Below, in pieces: positions 20,458 through 29,748 of a stretch of DNA of 45,522 bases (position 1 is its first letter; each line of letters starts with the position of its first letter). A model generated the notes under the pieces. The model was not told the DNA's origin, made no database searches, and worked only from the letters and a program-made list of their open reading frames with translations. This DNA is from Pseudomonadota bacterium. GTDB taxonomy: Bacteria; Pseudomonadota; Gammaproteobacteria; Steroidobacterales; Steroidobacteraceae. The stretch lies in contig JAJZVF010000004.1 in assembly GCA_021845825.1 (NCBI GenBank), forward strand, positions 1 to 45,522, written 5' to 3'. A program made the position numbers and the translations under genes.

Positions 20458-20949
20458 ATGGCCAGCGAGCCCGCCGCCGAGACCGCACCGCAGGAGAAAC
20501 GCCGCCTGCCCCTGTGGCTGATCCTTGTCATCGCAACGGTGGTGCTCGGCGCGGGCATCGGCGGCGCTGCGGCACTGCATCTGTTCGGCTCCGGCGCAGC
20601 AGGCGGCGGCAAGGCCAGGGTCCCATCCGGCCCGCCGATCTACCTGCCGCTCAAGCCCTTCGTCGTCAACTTCCAGGCTGGCCAACCGGTGCACTTCCTG
20701 CAGGTGACCGTGCAGGTGATGTCGCGCGACCCGAAGACCATCGCGCTGCTCAAGCAGAACGATCCGATGGTGCGCAACAGCCTGCTGCTGCTGCTCGGCA
20801 GCCAGCAGGCGACGGCGCTCGCGACCGAGGCGGGCAAGCAGCGGCTGCGCGCCGAGGTGCTGGCGGCGATTCGCAAGGTGGCCGCGCAGAACGGCGGCCG
20901 GCCCGCCCGTATCGAGGCGGTCTATTTCACCAGCTTCGTGATGCAGTAA
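20458..20949 (+). CDS. fliL: Flagellar basal body-associated protein FliL
   Basis: FliL is an inner-membrane protein that surrounds and stabilises the stator. The 163-residue product has a short cytoplasmic tail, one membrane segment (about 20-42, LPLWLILVIATVVLGAGIGG), and a periplasmic domain with YLPLKPFVVNFQ and the final VYFTSFVMQ. A GGAG site lies about 12 bases upstream of the ATG. It is the first gene of the rightward sigma-54 operon. Confidence 0.96.
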   Translation: MASEPAAETAPQEKRRLPLWLILVIATVVLGAGIGGAAALHLFGSGAAGGGKARVPSGPPIYLPLKPFVVNFQAGQPVHFLQVTVQVMSRDPKTIALLKQNDPMVRNSLLLLLGSQQATALATEAGKQRLRAEVLAAIRKVAAQNGGRPARIEAVYFTSFVMQ

Positions 20950-20970
20950 CCGCCGCGCCGCGCGCCCTCC

Positions 20971-21966
20971 ATGAGCAACGAAAAGATACTCGACCAGGCC
21001 GAAATCGACGCGCTGCTGCACGGCGTCGACACCGGCGCGGTGAGCACCGAGGCGCCGCCCGCGCCGGACGCGGTCCGCCCCTACGACCTCACCAACCAGA
21101 TGCGCATCGTGCGCGGGCGCATGCCCACGCTCGAGATGATCAACGAGCGCTTCGCGCGCCTGCACCGGATCAACCTGTACAACCTCCTGCGCCGCTCCCC
21201 CGAAGTCGGCGTCGGCCCCGTGCAGATCAGGAAGTTCAGCGAGTTCGTGCACACCCTGCACGTGCCGACCAGCCTCAACCTCGTCAGGATCAACCCGCTG
21301 CGCGGCACGGCGCTCATCGTGCTCGATCCGAAGCTGGTGTTCGCGGTGGTCGACAACTTCTTCGGCGGCACCGGCCGGCACGCCAAGATCGAGGGACGCG
21401 AATTCACCGCCACCGAGCAGCGCATCATCCACCTCGTGCTGCGCGGCGTGTTCGCGGACATGCGCGAGGCCTGGTCGCACGTCGCCTCGATCGAGATCGA
21501 GTACCTGCAGTCGGAAATCAATCCGCATTTCGCCAACATCGTCTCGCCGTCGGAAATCGTGGTGACGACCTCGTTTCACATCGAGCTCGACGGCACGGGC
21601 GGGAACCTGCACCTCGCCCTCCCCTACGCCATGATCGAGCCGCTGCGCGAGGTGCTCGACGCCGGCATGGCGAGCGACCGCATGGAGAAGGACGAGCGCT
21701 GGATGCAGTCGCTGCGCGAGGAGATGGAGGACGCCGAGCTCGAGATCAGCACGCTCCTCGGCCGCTCCTCGCTCACCCTGGCCGAGCTCGTGAACCTCAA
21801 GCCCGGCGACGTGGTGCCGTGCGACTTCAACGGCAAGGTCACCCTCATCGCCGAGGACGTACCGGTGTTTCGCGGCAGCTTCGGCGTCTCGCACGGCCAC
21901 CAGGCGGTGAAGATCGAAGAGCGGATCCGCCGCGGCAAAACCGCCGCCGCGGGCCAGATCAAGTGA
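20971..21966 (+). CDS. fliM: Flagellar motor switch protein FliM
   Basis: FliM forms the middle of the C ring and receives CheY-phosphate. The 331-residue product begins with the CheY-binding peptide (ILDQAEIDALLHG, residues 5-17). It continues with the CheC-like middle domain, which includes the GGTGRHAKIEGREFTATEQR segment, and ends with the SpoA domain (about 245-320). It is 21 bases after fliL. Confidence 0.98.
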   Translation: MSNEKILDQAEIDALLHGVDTGAVSTEAPPAPDAVRPYDLTNQMRIVRGRMPTLEMINERFARLHRINLYNLLRRSPEVGVGPVQIRKFSEFVHTLHVPTSLNLVRINPLRGTALIVLDPKLVFAVVDNFFGGTGRHAKIEGREFTATEQRIIHLVLRGVFADMREAWSHVASIEIEYLQSEINPHFANIVSPSEIVVTTSFHIELDGTGGNLHLALPYAMIEPLREVLDAGMASDRMEKDERWMQSLREEMEDAELEISTLLGRSSLTLAELVNLKPGDVVPCDFNGKVTLIAEDVPVFRGSFGVSHGHQAVKIEERIRRGKTAAAGQIK

Positions 21967-21974
21967 GTGTTCCC

Positions 21975-22310
21975 ATGAATGCCAAGATAGACCCTCAGCC
22001 CGCCGAGTTCAGCGACCTCACCGACGAAGCGACCGGCAAGAGTGCCGGCGACGTCAACATCGAGGTGATCCTCGATGTCCCTGTGACCCTGTCGATGGAG
22101 GTCGGGCGCACACGCATCCCGATCCGCAACTTCCTGCAGCTCAACCAGGGCTCGGTCGTCGAACTCGATCGTACCGCCGGCGAGCCGCTCGACGTCTACG
22201 TCAATGGCACGCTGGTGGCCCACGGCGAGGTGGTCGTCGTCAACGAGAGATTCGGCATCCGCCTCACCGACGTGATCAGTCCGGCCGAGCGTCTGCGCAA
22301 GCTCAGATGA
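21975..22310 (+). CDS. fliN: Flagellar motor switch protein FliN
   Basis: FliN forms the base of the C ring and helps localise FliH. The 111-residue product is a SpoA domain: [20 protein letters not shown], then [20 protein letters not shown] and [17 protein letters not shown]. The ATG at 21975 is used. A GTG at 21963 overlapping the fliM stop would add only four residues. The end overlaps fliO by 4 bases. Confidence 0.97.
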   Translation: MNAKIDPQPAEFSDLTDEATGKSAGDVNIEVILDVPVTLSMEVGRTRIPIRNFLQLNQGSVVELDRTAGEPLDVYVNGTLVAHGEVVVVNERFGIRLTDVISPAERLRKLR

Positions 22311-22687
22311 GCCGGTTGTTCGCCGCCCCCGCTGCCGCCGCGCACGCGCCGCCGATCGGCGCCGGCGGCCTCCTGTCGGTTACCCTGGCGCTGCTCGCGG
22401 TCCTGGCCGCCATCTTCGCGCTCGCCTGGTTCACCCGCAGAGCGCGCACCTTCGGCAATCGCGCCGCCGGCGCGCTCGAGGTGCTCGCCAACATGCCGCT
22501 CGGACCGAAGGAGCGCGCGGTGCTGCTCAAGGTGGGCGCCGCCCAGATCCTGCTCGGCGTCGCCCCCGGACGGGTCAACGTCCTGCACGTGCTCGAGCAG
22601 CCGATCGAGGTCGGCAGGCCCGCCGCCGCGGGCCAGCCCGGCCGGCCCGGCTTCTCCCAGCTCCTGAGACGGAGTCTCGGGAAATGA
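22307..22687 (+). CDS. fliO: Flagellar biosynthesis protein FliO
   Basis: FliO is a membrane chaperone needed to assemble the FliP ring of the export gate. The 126-residue product has one hydrophobic segment (about 22-42, [20 protein letters not shown]), then a cytoplasmic domain with the family pattern [15 protein letters not shown] and [15 protein letters not shown]. It overlaps fliN and fliP by 4 bases each. Confidence 0.94.
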   Translation: MSRLFAAPAAAAHAPPIGAGGLLSVTLALLAVLAAIFALAWFTRRARTFGNRAAGALEVLANMPLGPKERAVLLKVGAAQILLGVAPGRVNVLHVLEQPIEVGRPAAAGQPGRPGFSQLLRRSLGK

Positions 22688-23427
22688 GCCGATTGCGCAC
22701 GGCCTGGCCGCTTCTGCTGCTCGCCCTCGCACCGATGGCCGCCTGCGCCGCCCCGGGCATTCCCGCCTTCAGCGTGCAGACCCACGGAGGCACACAGACC
22801 TACACATTGACGCTGCAGGTCCTGGCGCTGATGACGGCGCTCAGCCTCCTGCCGGCGCTGCTGCTGATGATGACCGCCTTCACCCGCATCGTCATCGTGC
22901 TCGGAATCCTGCGCCAGGCGCTCGGGGCCGGCCAGACGCCGCCCAACCAGGTGCTGCTCGGCCTGGCACTCTTTCTCACCTTCTTCGTGATGTCGCCGGT
23001 CATCAGGCAGATCGACCAGGTTGCCTATCGGCCTTACGCCGCCGGCACCCTCAGCGCCACCGCCGCACTCGATCGGGCCGAAGTGCCCCTCAAGGAGTTC
23101 ATGCTCCATCAGACCCGCGAGAGCGACATCGCCACCTTCGTGCACATCGCCGGCGGCAAGGGTTATGCCGCACCGCTCGACGTGCCGCTGTCGGTGCTCG
23201 TCCCGGCCTTCGTCACCAGCGAGCTGAAGACCTCCTTCCTGATCGGCTTTCTGCTGTTCATTCCCTTCGTGATCATCGATCTGGTGGTGGCGAGCGTGCT
23301 GATGTCGATGGGCATGATGATGGTCACACCGACACTGATCTCGCTGCCGTTCAAGCTGATGCTGTTCGTTCTGGTCAACGGCTGGTCGCTCGTCATGGGC
23401 TCACTGGCCGCAAGCTTCTATCACTGA
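22684..23427 (+). CDS. fliP: Flagellar export gate protein FliP
   Basis: FliP makes up the pentameric core of the flagellar type III export gate. The 247-residue product has a cleavable signal sequence (about 1-21, ending CAAPG) and the family motifs [20 protein letters not shown] and [14 protein letters not shown]. Its C-terminal part is the strongly conserved [18 protein letters not shown] segment. The start overlaps fliO (ATGA). Confidence 0.98.
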   Translation: MSRLRTAWPLLLLALAPMAACAAPGIPAFSVQTHGGTQTYTLTLQVLALMTALSLLPALLLMMTAFTRIVIVLGILRQALGAGQTPPNQVLLGLALFLTFFVMSPVIRQIDQVAYRPYAAGTLSATAALDRAEVPLKEFMLHQTRESDIATFVHIAGGKGYAAPLDVPLSVLVPAFVTSELKTSFLIGFLLFIPFVIIDLVVASVLMSMGMMMVTPTLISLPFKLMLFVLVNGWSLVMGSLAASFYH

Positions 23428-23441
23428 GGCGAGGAGGACAA

Positions 23442-23711
23442 TTGACCCCGGATTCCGTCATGACCCTGGGCAGGGGCGCGCTCGAGCTGGCACTCGCCCT
23501 GGCCGCACCGCTCCTGCTCGCCGCGCTCCTCACCGGCGTGGTGGTGGGCGCCTTCCAGGCCGCCACGCAAATCAACGAGATGACGCTGTCGTTCATCCCG
23601 AAGCTGCTGGTGATGACGCTGGTGCTGGTGATCGCAGGTCCGTGGATGCTGAAGACTCTCATCGGCTATACCCGCGAGCTCATCCTGAGCATTCCGGGCC
23701 TCATCGACTGA
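23442..23711 (+). CDS. fliQ: Flagellar export gate protein FliQ
   Basis: FliQ packs around the FliP/FliR core of the export gate. The 89-residue product has two membrane helices and the conserved GAFQAATQINEMTLSFIPK. The start is TTG at 23442. A GGAGG site stands about 6 bases upstream, and the encoded MTPDSVMTLGRGALE aligns with the usual FliQ N terminus (MTPE.VM.LGR.A). The later in-frame ATG (codon 7) has a poor ribosome site. Confidence 0.96.
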   Translation: MTPDSVMTLGRGALELALALAAPLLLAALLTGVVVGAFQAATQINEMTLSFIPKLLVMTLVLVIAGPWMLKTLIGYTRELILSIPGLID

Positions 23712-23727
23712 GCTCGGCCACGCCCCG

Positions 23728-24504
23728 ATGATCACGGTCTCCGCCACGCAGCTCGACACCGCAATCGATTCGGTCTTCTGGCCGTTCGTGCGCATCGGCG
23801 CGTGCTTCATGGTGGCGCCCGTATTCGGCGCGGTGGCGGTGCCCGCGCAGCTGCGCATCGTGCTGGCGGGCGCGATCGCGCTGCTCATCGCACCGCTCAT
23901 CCCGCAGCCGCCCGCAGTGAGCGCGCTGTCGGCGGCCGGCGCGCTGATCACGGTCCAGCAGGTGATCATCGGAGTCGCCCTCGGGTTCTGCCTGCAGATC
24001 CTGTTCGCGGCGATCTCCCTCGGCGGTCAGCTGATCGCCAACGGCATGGGACTCTCGCTCGCCTACAACCTCGACCCGCTCGAGGGGGCCGCCACCCCCG
24101 CCCTCGGCCAGCTCTACACCGTGTTCGCCACCCTGATCTTCCTGTTGCTGCACGGGGAGCTGGCGCTGATCCGCGTGCTGGTCCAGGGTTTTCGCAGCCT
24201 GCCGGTCGGCACCGCCGGACTCGGGGCCCAAGGCATGTGGACGGTGGTGAACTGGGGATCGATGCTGTTCTCCGGGGCGCTCGCCGTGGCGCTGCCCGGG
24301 GTCACGGCGCTGCTCGTGGCCAACCTGGCCTTCGGGGTGGTAAGCCGCGCGGCCCCGAGCATGAACCTGTTCGCCGTGGGCCTGCCGATCTCGCTGGTAT
24401 TCGGCCTGCTGGTGATCATCGCCGGCCTGCCGGCGCTCGGCAGCGGCTTCACCCGGCTGCTCGCCGACACCCTGATCCTGTTGCGACACCTGAGCGGGAG
24501 CTGA
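23728..24504 (+). CDS. fliR: Flagellar export gate protein FliR
   Basis: FliR is the single-copy partner of the FliP ring in the export gate. The 258-residue product is a polytopic membrane protein with about six hydrophobic segments and the conserved opening FWPFVRIGACFMVAPVFG. It also has the GMGLSLAYNLDPLEG and GVVSRAAPSMNLFAVGLPI motifs. It lies between fliQ and flhB, 16 and 4 bases away. Confidence 0.97.
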   Translation: MITVSATQLDTAIDSVFWPFVRIGACFMVAPVFGAVAVPAQLRIVLAGAIALLIAPLIPQPPAVSALSAAGALITVQQVIIGVALGFCLQILFAAISLGGQLIANGMGLSLAYNLDPLEGAATPALGQLYTVFATLIFLLLHGELALIRVLVQGFRSLPVGTAGLGAQGMWTVVNWGSMLFSGALAVALPGVTALLVANLAFGVVSRAAPSMNLFAVGLPISLVFGLLVIIAGLPALGSGFTRLLADTLILLRHLSGS

Positions 24505-24508
24505 GCCC

Positions 24509-25639
24509 ATGGCCGAAAGCAACAACGATCAGGAACGCAGCGAGCAACCGACAGCCAAGCGCCTGGAGGAGGCGCGCAAGGAGGGCCGGGTTCCCCGCTC
24601 GACGGAGCTCGGCACCGCGGCCGTACTGTTGGTCGCGGGCGGGGCGCTGCGCATGCTCGGCGCCGCAGCCGGCACCACGCTCGCCGGCATGATGCGCTCG
24701 GCGCTCACCTTGCACACCGATCAGTCCTTGGACCCGCAGCTCGCCCTACCCACTGCGGCTGCGGACGCGCTGCATGCATTCATCGCCTGTGCACCGATAT
24801 TCGGGCTCACCGTGGTCGCGGCGCTCGCCGCCCCGCTCGCGCTCGGCGGCTGGAACCTCAGCTTCGAGGCGCTGGCCGCCGATTTCACGCGGCTCGACCC
24901 GATCGAGGGATTCAAGCGGCTGCTGTCGGTGCGCGGCGCGGTCGAGCTCGGCAAAGCGTTCGCGAAGTTTGTGCTGGTGGCAGGGGTCGCCGTGCTGGTG
25001 CTGCGCGACGAGACGGGGAAGTTTCTCAGCCTCGGCGGCGAGCCGCTCACCGCGGCCATCGTGCAGGCCGCTGACTTGGTCGCCGATGCGCTGCTGCTCA
25101 TGGCGGCCCCGCTCGGCCTGATCGCCGCGATCGATGTGCCCTGGCAGCTCTTCCAGCACCACAAGCGCCTGCGCATGTCGCGCCAGGAGATCCGCGAGGA
25201 AATGAAGGAGAGCGAAGGCTCGCCCGAGAACCGCATGCGCGTGCGCCGCGTCCAGCGCGAGCTGCTCAAGCGGCGCATGATGCACGAGGTCCCCCAGGCC
25301 GACGTCATCGTCACCAACCCGACGCACGTCGCAGTGGCGCTGCGCTACGAGGAAAGCCGCATGCGCGCCCCGCGCGTCGTCGCCAAGGGAGCCGATCTCA
25401 TCGCGGCCCGCATCCGCGAGATCGCCGCCGAGCACTCGGTGCCGGTTTTCGAGGCTCCGCCGCTCGCGCGGGCGCTCTATCACAATGTCGACATCGGCGC
25501 GGAGATTCCGGCGGCGCTCTACGTAGCCGTCGCACAGGTTCTCACCTACATCTATCGCCTGCGATCGGCACGCGTCTCGGGAGGACTGCCGCCCGATCCG
25601 CCCGTGATCGACCCCTCGATCGAGAGCACACGGCACTGA
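24509..25639 (+). CDS. flhB: Flagellar export switch protein FlhB
   Basis: FlhB controls the change from rod/hook to filament export. The 376-residue product starts ERSEQPTAKRLEEARKEGRV, has four membrane segments, and a cytoplasmic domain with the autocleavage site N-PTH (VTNPTHVAVALRYEE). FliK, encoded in the leftward operon, is its expected partner in the switch. It ends one base before flhA starts. Confidence 0.98.
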   Translation: MAESNNDQERSEQPTAKRLEEARKEGRVPRSTELGTAAVLLVAGGALRMLGAAAGTTLAGMMRSALTLHTDQSLDPQLALPTAAADALHAFIACAPIFGLTVVAALAAPLALGGWNLSFEALAADFTRLDPIEGFKRLLSVRGAVELGKAFAKFVLVAGVAVLVLRDETGKFLSLGGEPLTAAIVQAADLVADALLLMAAPLGLIAAIDVPWQLFQHHKRLRMSRQEIREEMKESEGSPENRMRVRRVQRELLKRRMMHEVPQADVIVTNPTHVAVALRYEESRMRAPRVVAKGADLIAARIREIAAEHSVPVFEAPPLARALYHNVDIGAEIPAALYVAVAQVLTYIYRLRSARVSGGLPPDPPVIDPSIESTRH

Positions 25640-25640
25640 T

Positions 25641-27740
25641 ATGGCCACAGCGACCGCCTCTTCCGCCGCCCCTTCCAGCCCGCTTCCTTCCCTGCGGGAC
25701 CTGCTGCGCGTCGGCATCGGCGTTCCGGCAGGCGTGCTCGGCGTGCTCGCCATGGTCATCCTGCCGTTGCCGCCGATGGCGCTCGATGTGCTGTTCACCT
25801 TCAACATCGCGCTGTCGATCATCATTCTGATGAGCGTCTTCTACGTGGCGCGGCCGATCGAGTTCGGCGTGTTCCCCACGGCGCTGCTGCTGGCGACGCT
25901 GCTCCGCCTGGCGCTCAACGTCGCATCCGCCCGCGTGGTGCTGCTGCACGGGTATGCCGGTGCGGGCGCCGCGGGCCGGGTCATCGAGTCGTTCGGACAG
26001 TTCGTGGTGGGCGGCAACTTCGCCGTCGGCGTGGTGGTGTTCATCATCCTCACCATCATCAACTTCGTGGTGATCACCAAAGGCGCCGGACGCGTCTCGG
26101 AAGTAAGTGCCCGCTTCACCCTGGATGCCATGCCGGGCAAGCAGATGGCGATCGACGCCGACCTCGGCGCCGGCCTCATCACCCAGGAGGAAGCGCGCAC
26201 GCGCCGGGCCGAGGTCCGCGCCGAAGCCGACTTCTACGGCGCGATGGACGGCGCCAGCAAGTTCGTTCGCGGCGATGCGATCGCCGGCATCCTGATCCTG
26301 CTCATCAACATCATCGGCGGTCTGGCGATCGGCACCATCGGTCACGGCATGGCCCTCAGCGCCGCCCTGCACACCTACACGCTGCTCACCATCGGCGACG
26401 GGCTGGTGGCCCAGATCCCCGCCCTGCTGCTCTCGACCGCGGTGGCGCTCATCGTGACCCGCATGTCGCGGCCCCAGGACATGGGCGGGGAGCTCGGCAG
26501 GCAGCTGTTCGGCACGCCGAAGACCATCGGTGTCGCCGGCGGGCTGCTCGGGGTCATGGGACTGGTGCCGGGCATGCCCAATGTGCCGTTCCTGCTCATG
26601 GCGGCGGTGTGCGGGGCGGCCGCCCTGCTGATCCACCGCCGCCGCACGGCGGCCAAGACGAGCCCGCCGCCGAAACCCGCACCCGCCGCGCCGGAAACCC
26701 GTGATCTCACCTGGGAGGATGTCCGCCCGGTCGATCCGGTGGGCCTGGAGGTCGGCTATCGGCTGGTGCCGCTGGTCGACAGCAAGGGACAGGGGGCGGA
26801 CCTGCTCGGGCGCGTGCGCGGCGTGCGCCGCAAGCTCTCGCAGGAGCTCGGCTTCCTTCTGCCCGCCGTGCACATCCGCGACAACCTCGATCTCGCGCCG
26901 AACGTCTATCGCATCAACCTCAACGGCGTGCCGCTCGGCGAGAGCACCATCTATCCGGACCGCGATCTGGCGATCAACGCCGGCCGCGTGTTCGGCCCCC
27001 TGCAGGGCATCGCCGCCCGCGAGCCGGCCTTCGGCATGGAGGCGGTGTGGATCGAGCCCTCGAGCCGCGACCACGCCCAGGCCCTCGGCTACACCGTCGT
27101 CGACCCGAGCACGGTGATCGCCACACACCTTTCCTTCATCCTGCAATCGCACGCGAGCGAGATCCTCGGCCACGAGGAGGTGCAGCAGCTGCTCAACGCG
27201 CTGGCGAGAAGCGCGCCGAAGCTGGTCGAGGACCTGGTGCCGAAGGTGCTGCCGCTGTCGGTGCTGGTGCGCGTGCTGCAGGGGTTGCTCGGCGAACGCA
27301 TACCCATCCGCAACATGCGCACCATCATGGAGACGCTCGCCGAGCACGCGCCGCGCTCGCAGGACCCCGCGGTGCTGCTCGCGCAGGTGCGCACCGCCCT
27401 CGGCCGACAGATCGTGCAGGACATCGCCGGGGTGTCCGCCGAGCTGCCGGTGATCACCTTCGAGCCCGATCTCGAGCGGCTGCTGCAGAGCTCGCTCGCC
27501 GCCGGCGCCGCCGGCGCCGGCCTCGAGCCGGGCCTCGCCGAGCGGCTGCAGCAGCAGATGAGCGAGACCGCGCAGCGCCAGGAAGCCGCGGGCAACGCGC
27601 CCGTGCTGCTCGTGCCCCCGGCACTGCGCCCCTCGATGGCGAAGTTCCTGCGCCCGGGCCTGCCCCATCTGCACGTGCTCGCCTGGAATGAGATCCCCGA
27701 CAACCGCAAGGTCCGCGTCGTCGCCGCGGTCGGCAGGTAA
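25641..27740 (+). CDS. flhA: Flagellar export protein FlhA
   Basis: FlhA forms the nonameric export platform and proton channel. The 699-residue product has eight membrane segments in its first half. The conserved FHIPEP-region equivalents include VSARFTLDAMPGKQMAIDAD and DADLGAGLITQEEARTRR. A linker follows (about 335-355, Pro/Ala/Lys), then the large cytoplasmic chaperone-docking domain. Its length is typical. Confidence 0.98.
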   Translation: MATATASSAAPSSPLPSLRDLLRVGIGVPAGVLGVLAMVILPLPPMALDVLFTFNIALSIIILMSVFYVARPIEFGVFPTALLLATLLRLALNVASARVVLLHGYAGAGAAGRVIESFGQFVVGGNFAVGVVVFIILTIINFVVITKGAGRVSEVSARFTLDAMPGKQMAIDADLGAGLITQEEARTRRAEVRAEADFYGAMDGASKFVRGDAIAGILILLINIIGGLAIGTIGHGMALSAALHTYTLLTIGDGLVAQIPALLLSTAVALIVTRMSRPQDMGGELGRQLFGTPKTIGVAGGLLGVMGLVPGMPNVPFLLMAAVCGAAALLIHRRRTAAKTSPPPKPAPAAPETRDLTWEDVRPVDPVGLEVGYRLVPLVDSKGQGADLLGRVRGVRRKLSQELGFLLPAVHIRDNLDLAPNVYRINLNGVPLGESTIYPDRDLAINAGRVFGPLQGIAAREPAFGMEAVWIEPSSRDHAQALGYTVVDPSTVIATHLSFILQSHASEILGHEEVQQLLNALARSAPKLVEDLVPKVLPLSVLVRVLQGLLGERIPIRNMRTIMETLAEHAPRSQDPAVLLAQVRTALGRQIVQDIAGVSAELPVITFEPDLERLLQSSLAAGAAGAGLEPGLAERLQQQMSETAQRQEAAGNAPVLLVPPALRPSMAKFLRPGLPHLHVLAWNEIPDNRKVRVVAAVGR

Positions 27741-27743
27741 ACC

Positions 27744-28883
27744 ATGAAAATCACACGACACAACGCTGCGGACATGCGCCAGGCGCTGCGCGCCGTGCGC
27801 GAGCAGCTCGGCGATGAGGCCGTGATCCTCTCCTCCCGGCGCACCGCGCAGGGCGTCGAGGTCACCGCCGCGGTCGACTTCGACGCCGCCCGCATCGAGG
27901 CAGCCGCCGCCTGCGCGCCCGAGGCGCCGCCGGCGGCGCCGCCATCGCCCGCCGATGCCCACGAGATGGGCAGCGAGCTGAAAGCGCTGCGCCGCATGCT
28001 CGAGACCCAGCTCGCGCAGCTCACCTGGAGCGAGCGCACCCGGCGCCATCCGGTGCACACCGAGCTGCTGCGCGAGCTGACCGAGATCGGTATCACGCGG
28101 GATCTGGCCGACCACCTGGTCGGACAGCTCCCCCGGGAGGTCGAGCTCTCCCAGGGCCGGCGCACCCTCATCACTGCACTGTCCCAACAGCTGCCGGTGA
28201 CCGGTGACCGCTGGCTCGACAACGGCGGCTGCATCGCGTTCGTCGGCGCCACCGGCGTGGGCAAGACCACCGTGCTCGCCAAGCTCGCCGTGCGCTGGAT
28301 TCTGCGCCACGGAGCGCAAGAGCTGGCCCTGGTCGCCTCCGACACCGTGCGCATCGGCGCCCAGGACCAGATGCTCTCGCTCGGTCAGCTGCTCGGGGTG
28401 CCGGTGCACGTGCCCGAGCGCTTCGAGGCCCTGCCCGAGCTGCTCGCGCGCCTCGGCCGCCACCGGCTGATCCTGATCGACACGCCCGGCACCGGCGCAC
28501 GCGATGCGCAGCTCACCGCGCGGCTCGCCGTGCTGGCCGAGTGCGCCGCGCGGATCGAGTCGGCGCTGGTGCTCGCCGCCAGCACCCAGGCCGGCGCGAT
28601 CGAGGAAACCCTGCAGCACTTCTCGCCGCTCAGACCCGCCTCGTGCCTGCTGACCAAGCTCGATGAGGCGGCGAGCCTCGGCGGTGTGCTCTCGGCGCTC
28701 ATCCGCGCGCGGCTGCCGGTGTCCTATGTGAGCGGCGGGCAGCGGGTACCCGAGGACCTGCTGCCGGCGCGCGCGCTCGAGCTGATCACCCAGGCCGTGC
28801 GGCTCGCCCGGGCGAGCGGTGCGGCCGCCGACGAAGATCTCCTGCGACGACGATTCGGAAGGCCCGCTCATGCCAACACCTGA
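27744..28883 (+). CDS. flhF: Flagellar SRP-like GTPase FlhF
   Basis: FlhF marks the cell pole or site where a flagellum is built. The 379-residue product has a variable B domain with an Ala/Pro-rich linker (about 55-72), then the N and G domains: P-loop GATGVGKTT near 167, LVASDTVRIGAQDQ, LILIDTPGTGARDAQL, and the guanine-specificity motif LTKLDEA. It precedes flhG, its regulator, as in polarly flagellated gammaproteobacteria. Confidence 0.97.
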   Translation: MKITRHNAADMRQALRAVREQLGDEAVILSSRRTAQGVEVTAAVDFDAARIEAAAACAPEAPPAAPPSPADAHEMGSELKALRRMLETQLAQLTWSERTRRHPVHTELLRELTEIGITRDLADHLVGQLPREVELSQGRRTLITALSQQLPVTGDRWLDNGGCIAFVGATGVGKTTVLAKLAVRWILRHGAQELALVASDTVRIGAQDQMLSLGQLLGVPVHVPERFEALPELLARLGRHRLILIDTPGTGARDAQLTARLAVLAECAARIESALVLAASTQAGAIEETLQHFSPLRPASCLLTKLDEAASLGGVLSALIRARLPVSYVSGGQRVPEDLLPARALELITQAVRLARASGAAADEDLLRRRFGRPAHANT

Positions 28884-29748
28884 CCTCAGCCTCATCAACA
28901 ACGCCAAACTCGAGGCCCTCGCCCGGCCGGTGCAGGTGATCGCCGTCACCGGCGGCAAGGGCGGAGTCGGCAAGACGAGCGTCTCGGTCAATCTCGCCAC
29001 GGCACTCGCCGCGCGCAAGCGCGTGGTGCTGCTCGACGGGGACCTCGGCCTGGCCAACGCCGATGTGTTTCTCGGCCTCTCGCCGCGCTATACCCTGGCG
29101 CACGTCATCGGCGGCGAGCGCACCATCGACGAGGTGCTGATCCGCGCGCCCCAGGGCTTTCAAGTGGTTCCGGCCGCCTCGGGCGCGGCGGACCTCGCCG
29201 TCATGGGCGCCGCCGAGCACCTCGGACTGGTGCGCGCATTCAGCTCCCTCGCCGCGCAGATCGATGTGCTCATCGTCGACACCGCCGCCGGCATCGCCCA
29301 GGGCGTGCAGCAGTTCTCCCAGGCCGCGCAGCACGTCCTGGTGGTGATCTGCGACGAGCCGGCCTCGCTCACCGACGGCTACGCGCTCATCAAGGTGCTG
29401 AGCCGCCAGCACGGCGTCAACCGCTTCCGCGTGCTCACCAACCGCGTGCGCGGCCCCGGTGCGGGCCGCGAGCTGTTCGAGCGCTTCGAGCGGGTCACGA
29501 CCCGCTTTCTCGAGGTGGTGCTCGAATTCGCCGGCGAGGTTCCCGAGGACGAGTACCTGCAGCGTTCCGTGCGCGAGCAGCGACCGGTCTGTGAGGTCTA
29601 CCCCGCCAGCCCGGCCGCCCGGGCGTTCAAGAAACTGGCGGACGCGGCCGATACATGGCCAGTACCGCCCGGTCCGCGCGGGAACATCGAGTTCTTCGTG
29701 GAGCGGCTGGTGCGGCGCAACCCCGCGCGGCTGGCGGTCGTGTCATGA
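28870..29748 (+). CDS. flhG: MinD-like flagellar number regulator FlhG (FleN)
   Basis: FlhG limits flagellar number by acting on FlhF and, in Pseudomonas and Vibrio, on FleQ/FlrA. The 292-residue product is a deviant-Walker ATPase: GGKGGVGKTS near residue 30, LLDGDLGLANADVFLG, and VLIVDTAAGIAQGVQQF. The ATG at 28870 overlaps flhF by 14 bases. A C-terminal amphipathic helix region (EFFVERLVRRN) could bind membrane. Because the FleQ-like protein here lacks its N-terminal domain, how FlhG would act on it is open. Confidence 0.96.
   Translation: MPTPDLSLINNAKLEALARPVQVIAVTGGKGGVGKTSVSVNLATALAARKRVVLLDGDLGLANADVFLGLSPRYTLAHVIGGERTIDEVLIRAPQGFQVVPAASGAADLAVMGAAEHLGLVRAFSSLAAQIDVLIVDTAAGIAQGVQQFSQAAQHVLVVICDEPASLTDGYALIKVLSRQHGVNRFRVLTNRVRGPGAGRELFERFERVTTRFLEVVLEFAGEVPEDEYLQRSVREQRPVCEVYPASPAARAFKKLADAADTWPVPPGPRGNIEFFVERLVRRNPARLAVVS

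Noticed and set aside
25542-29057. 1171-codon open frame antisense to flhA and flhF
   Set aside because: It mirrors the codon structure of the plus-strand genes. Its translation is His/Arg/Gly/Asp-rich low complexity with no domain, while flhA and flhF are clear.
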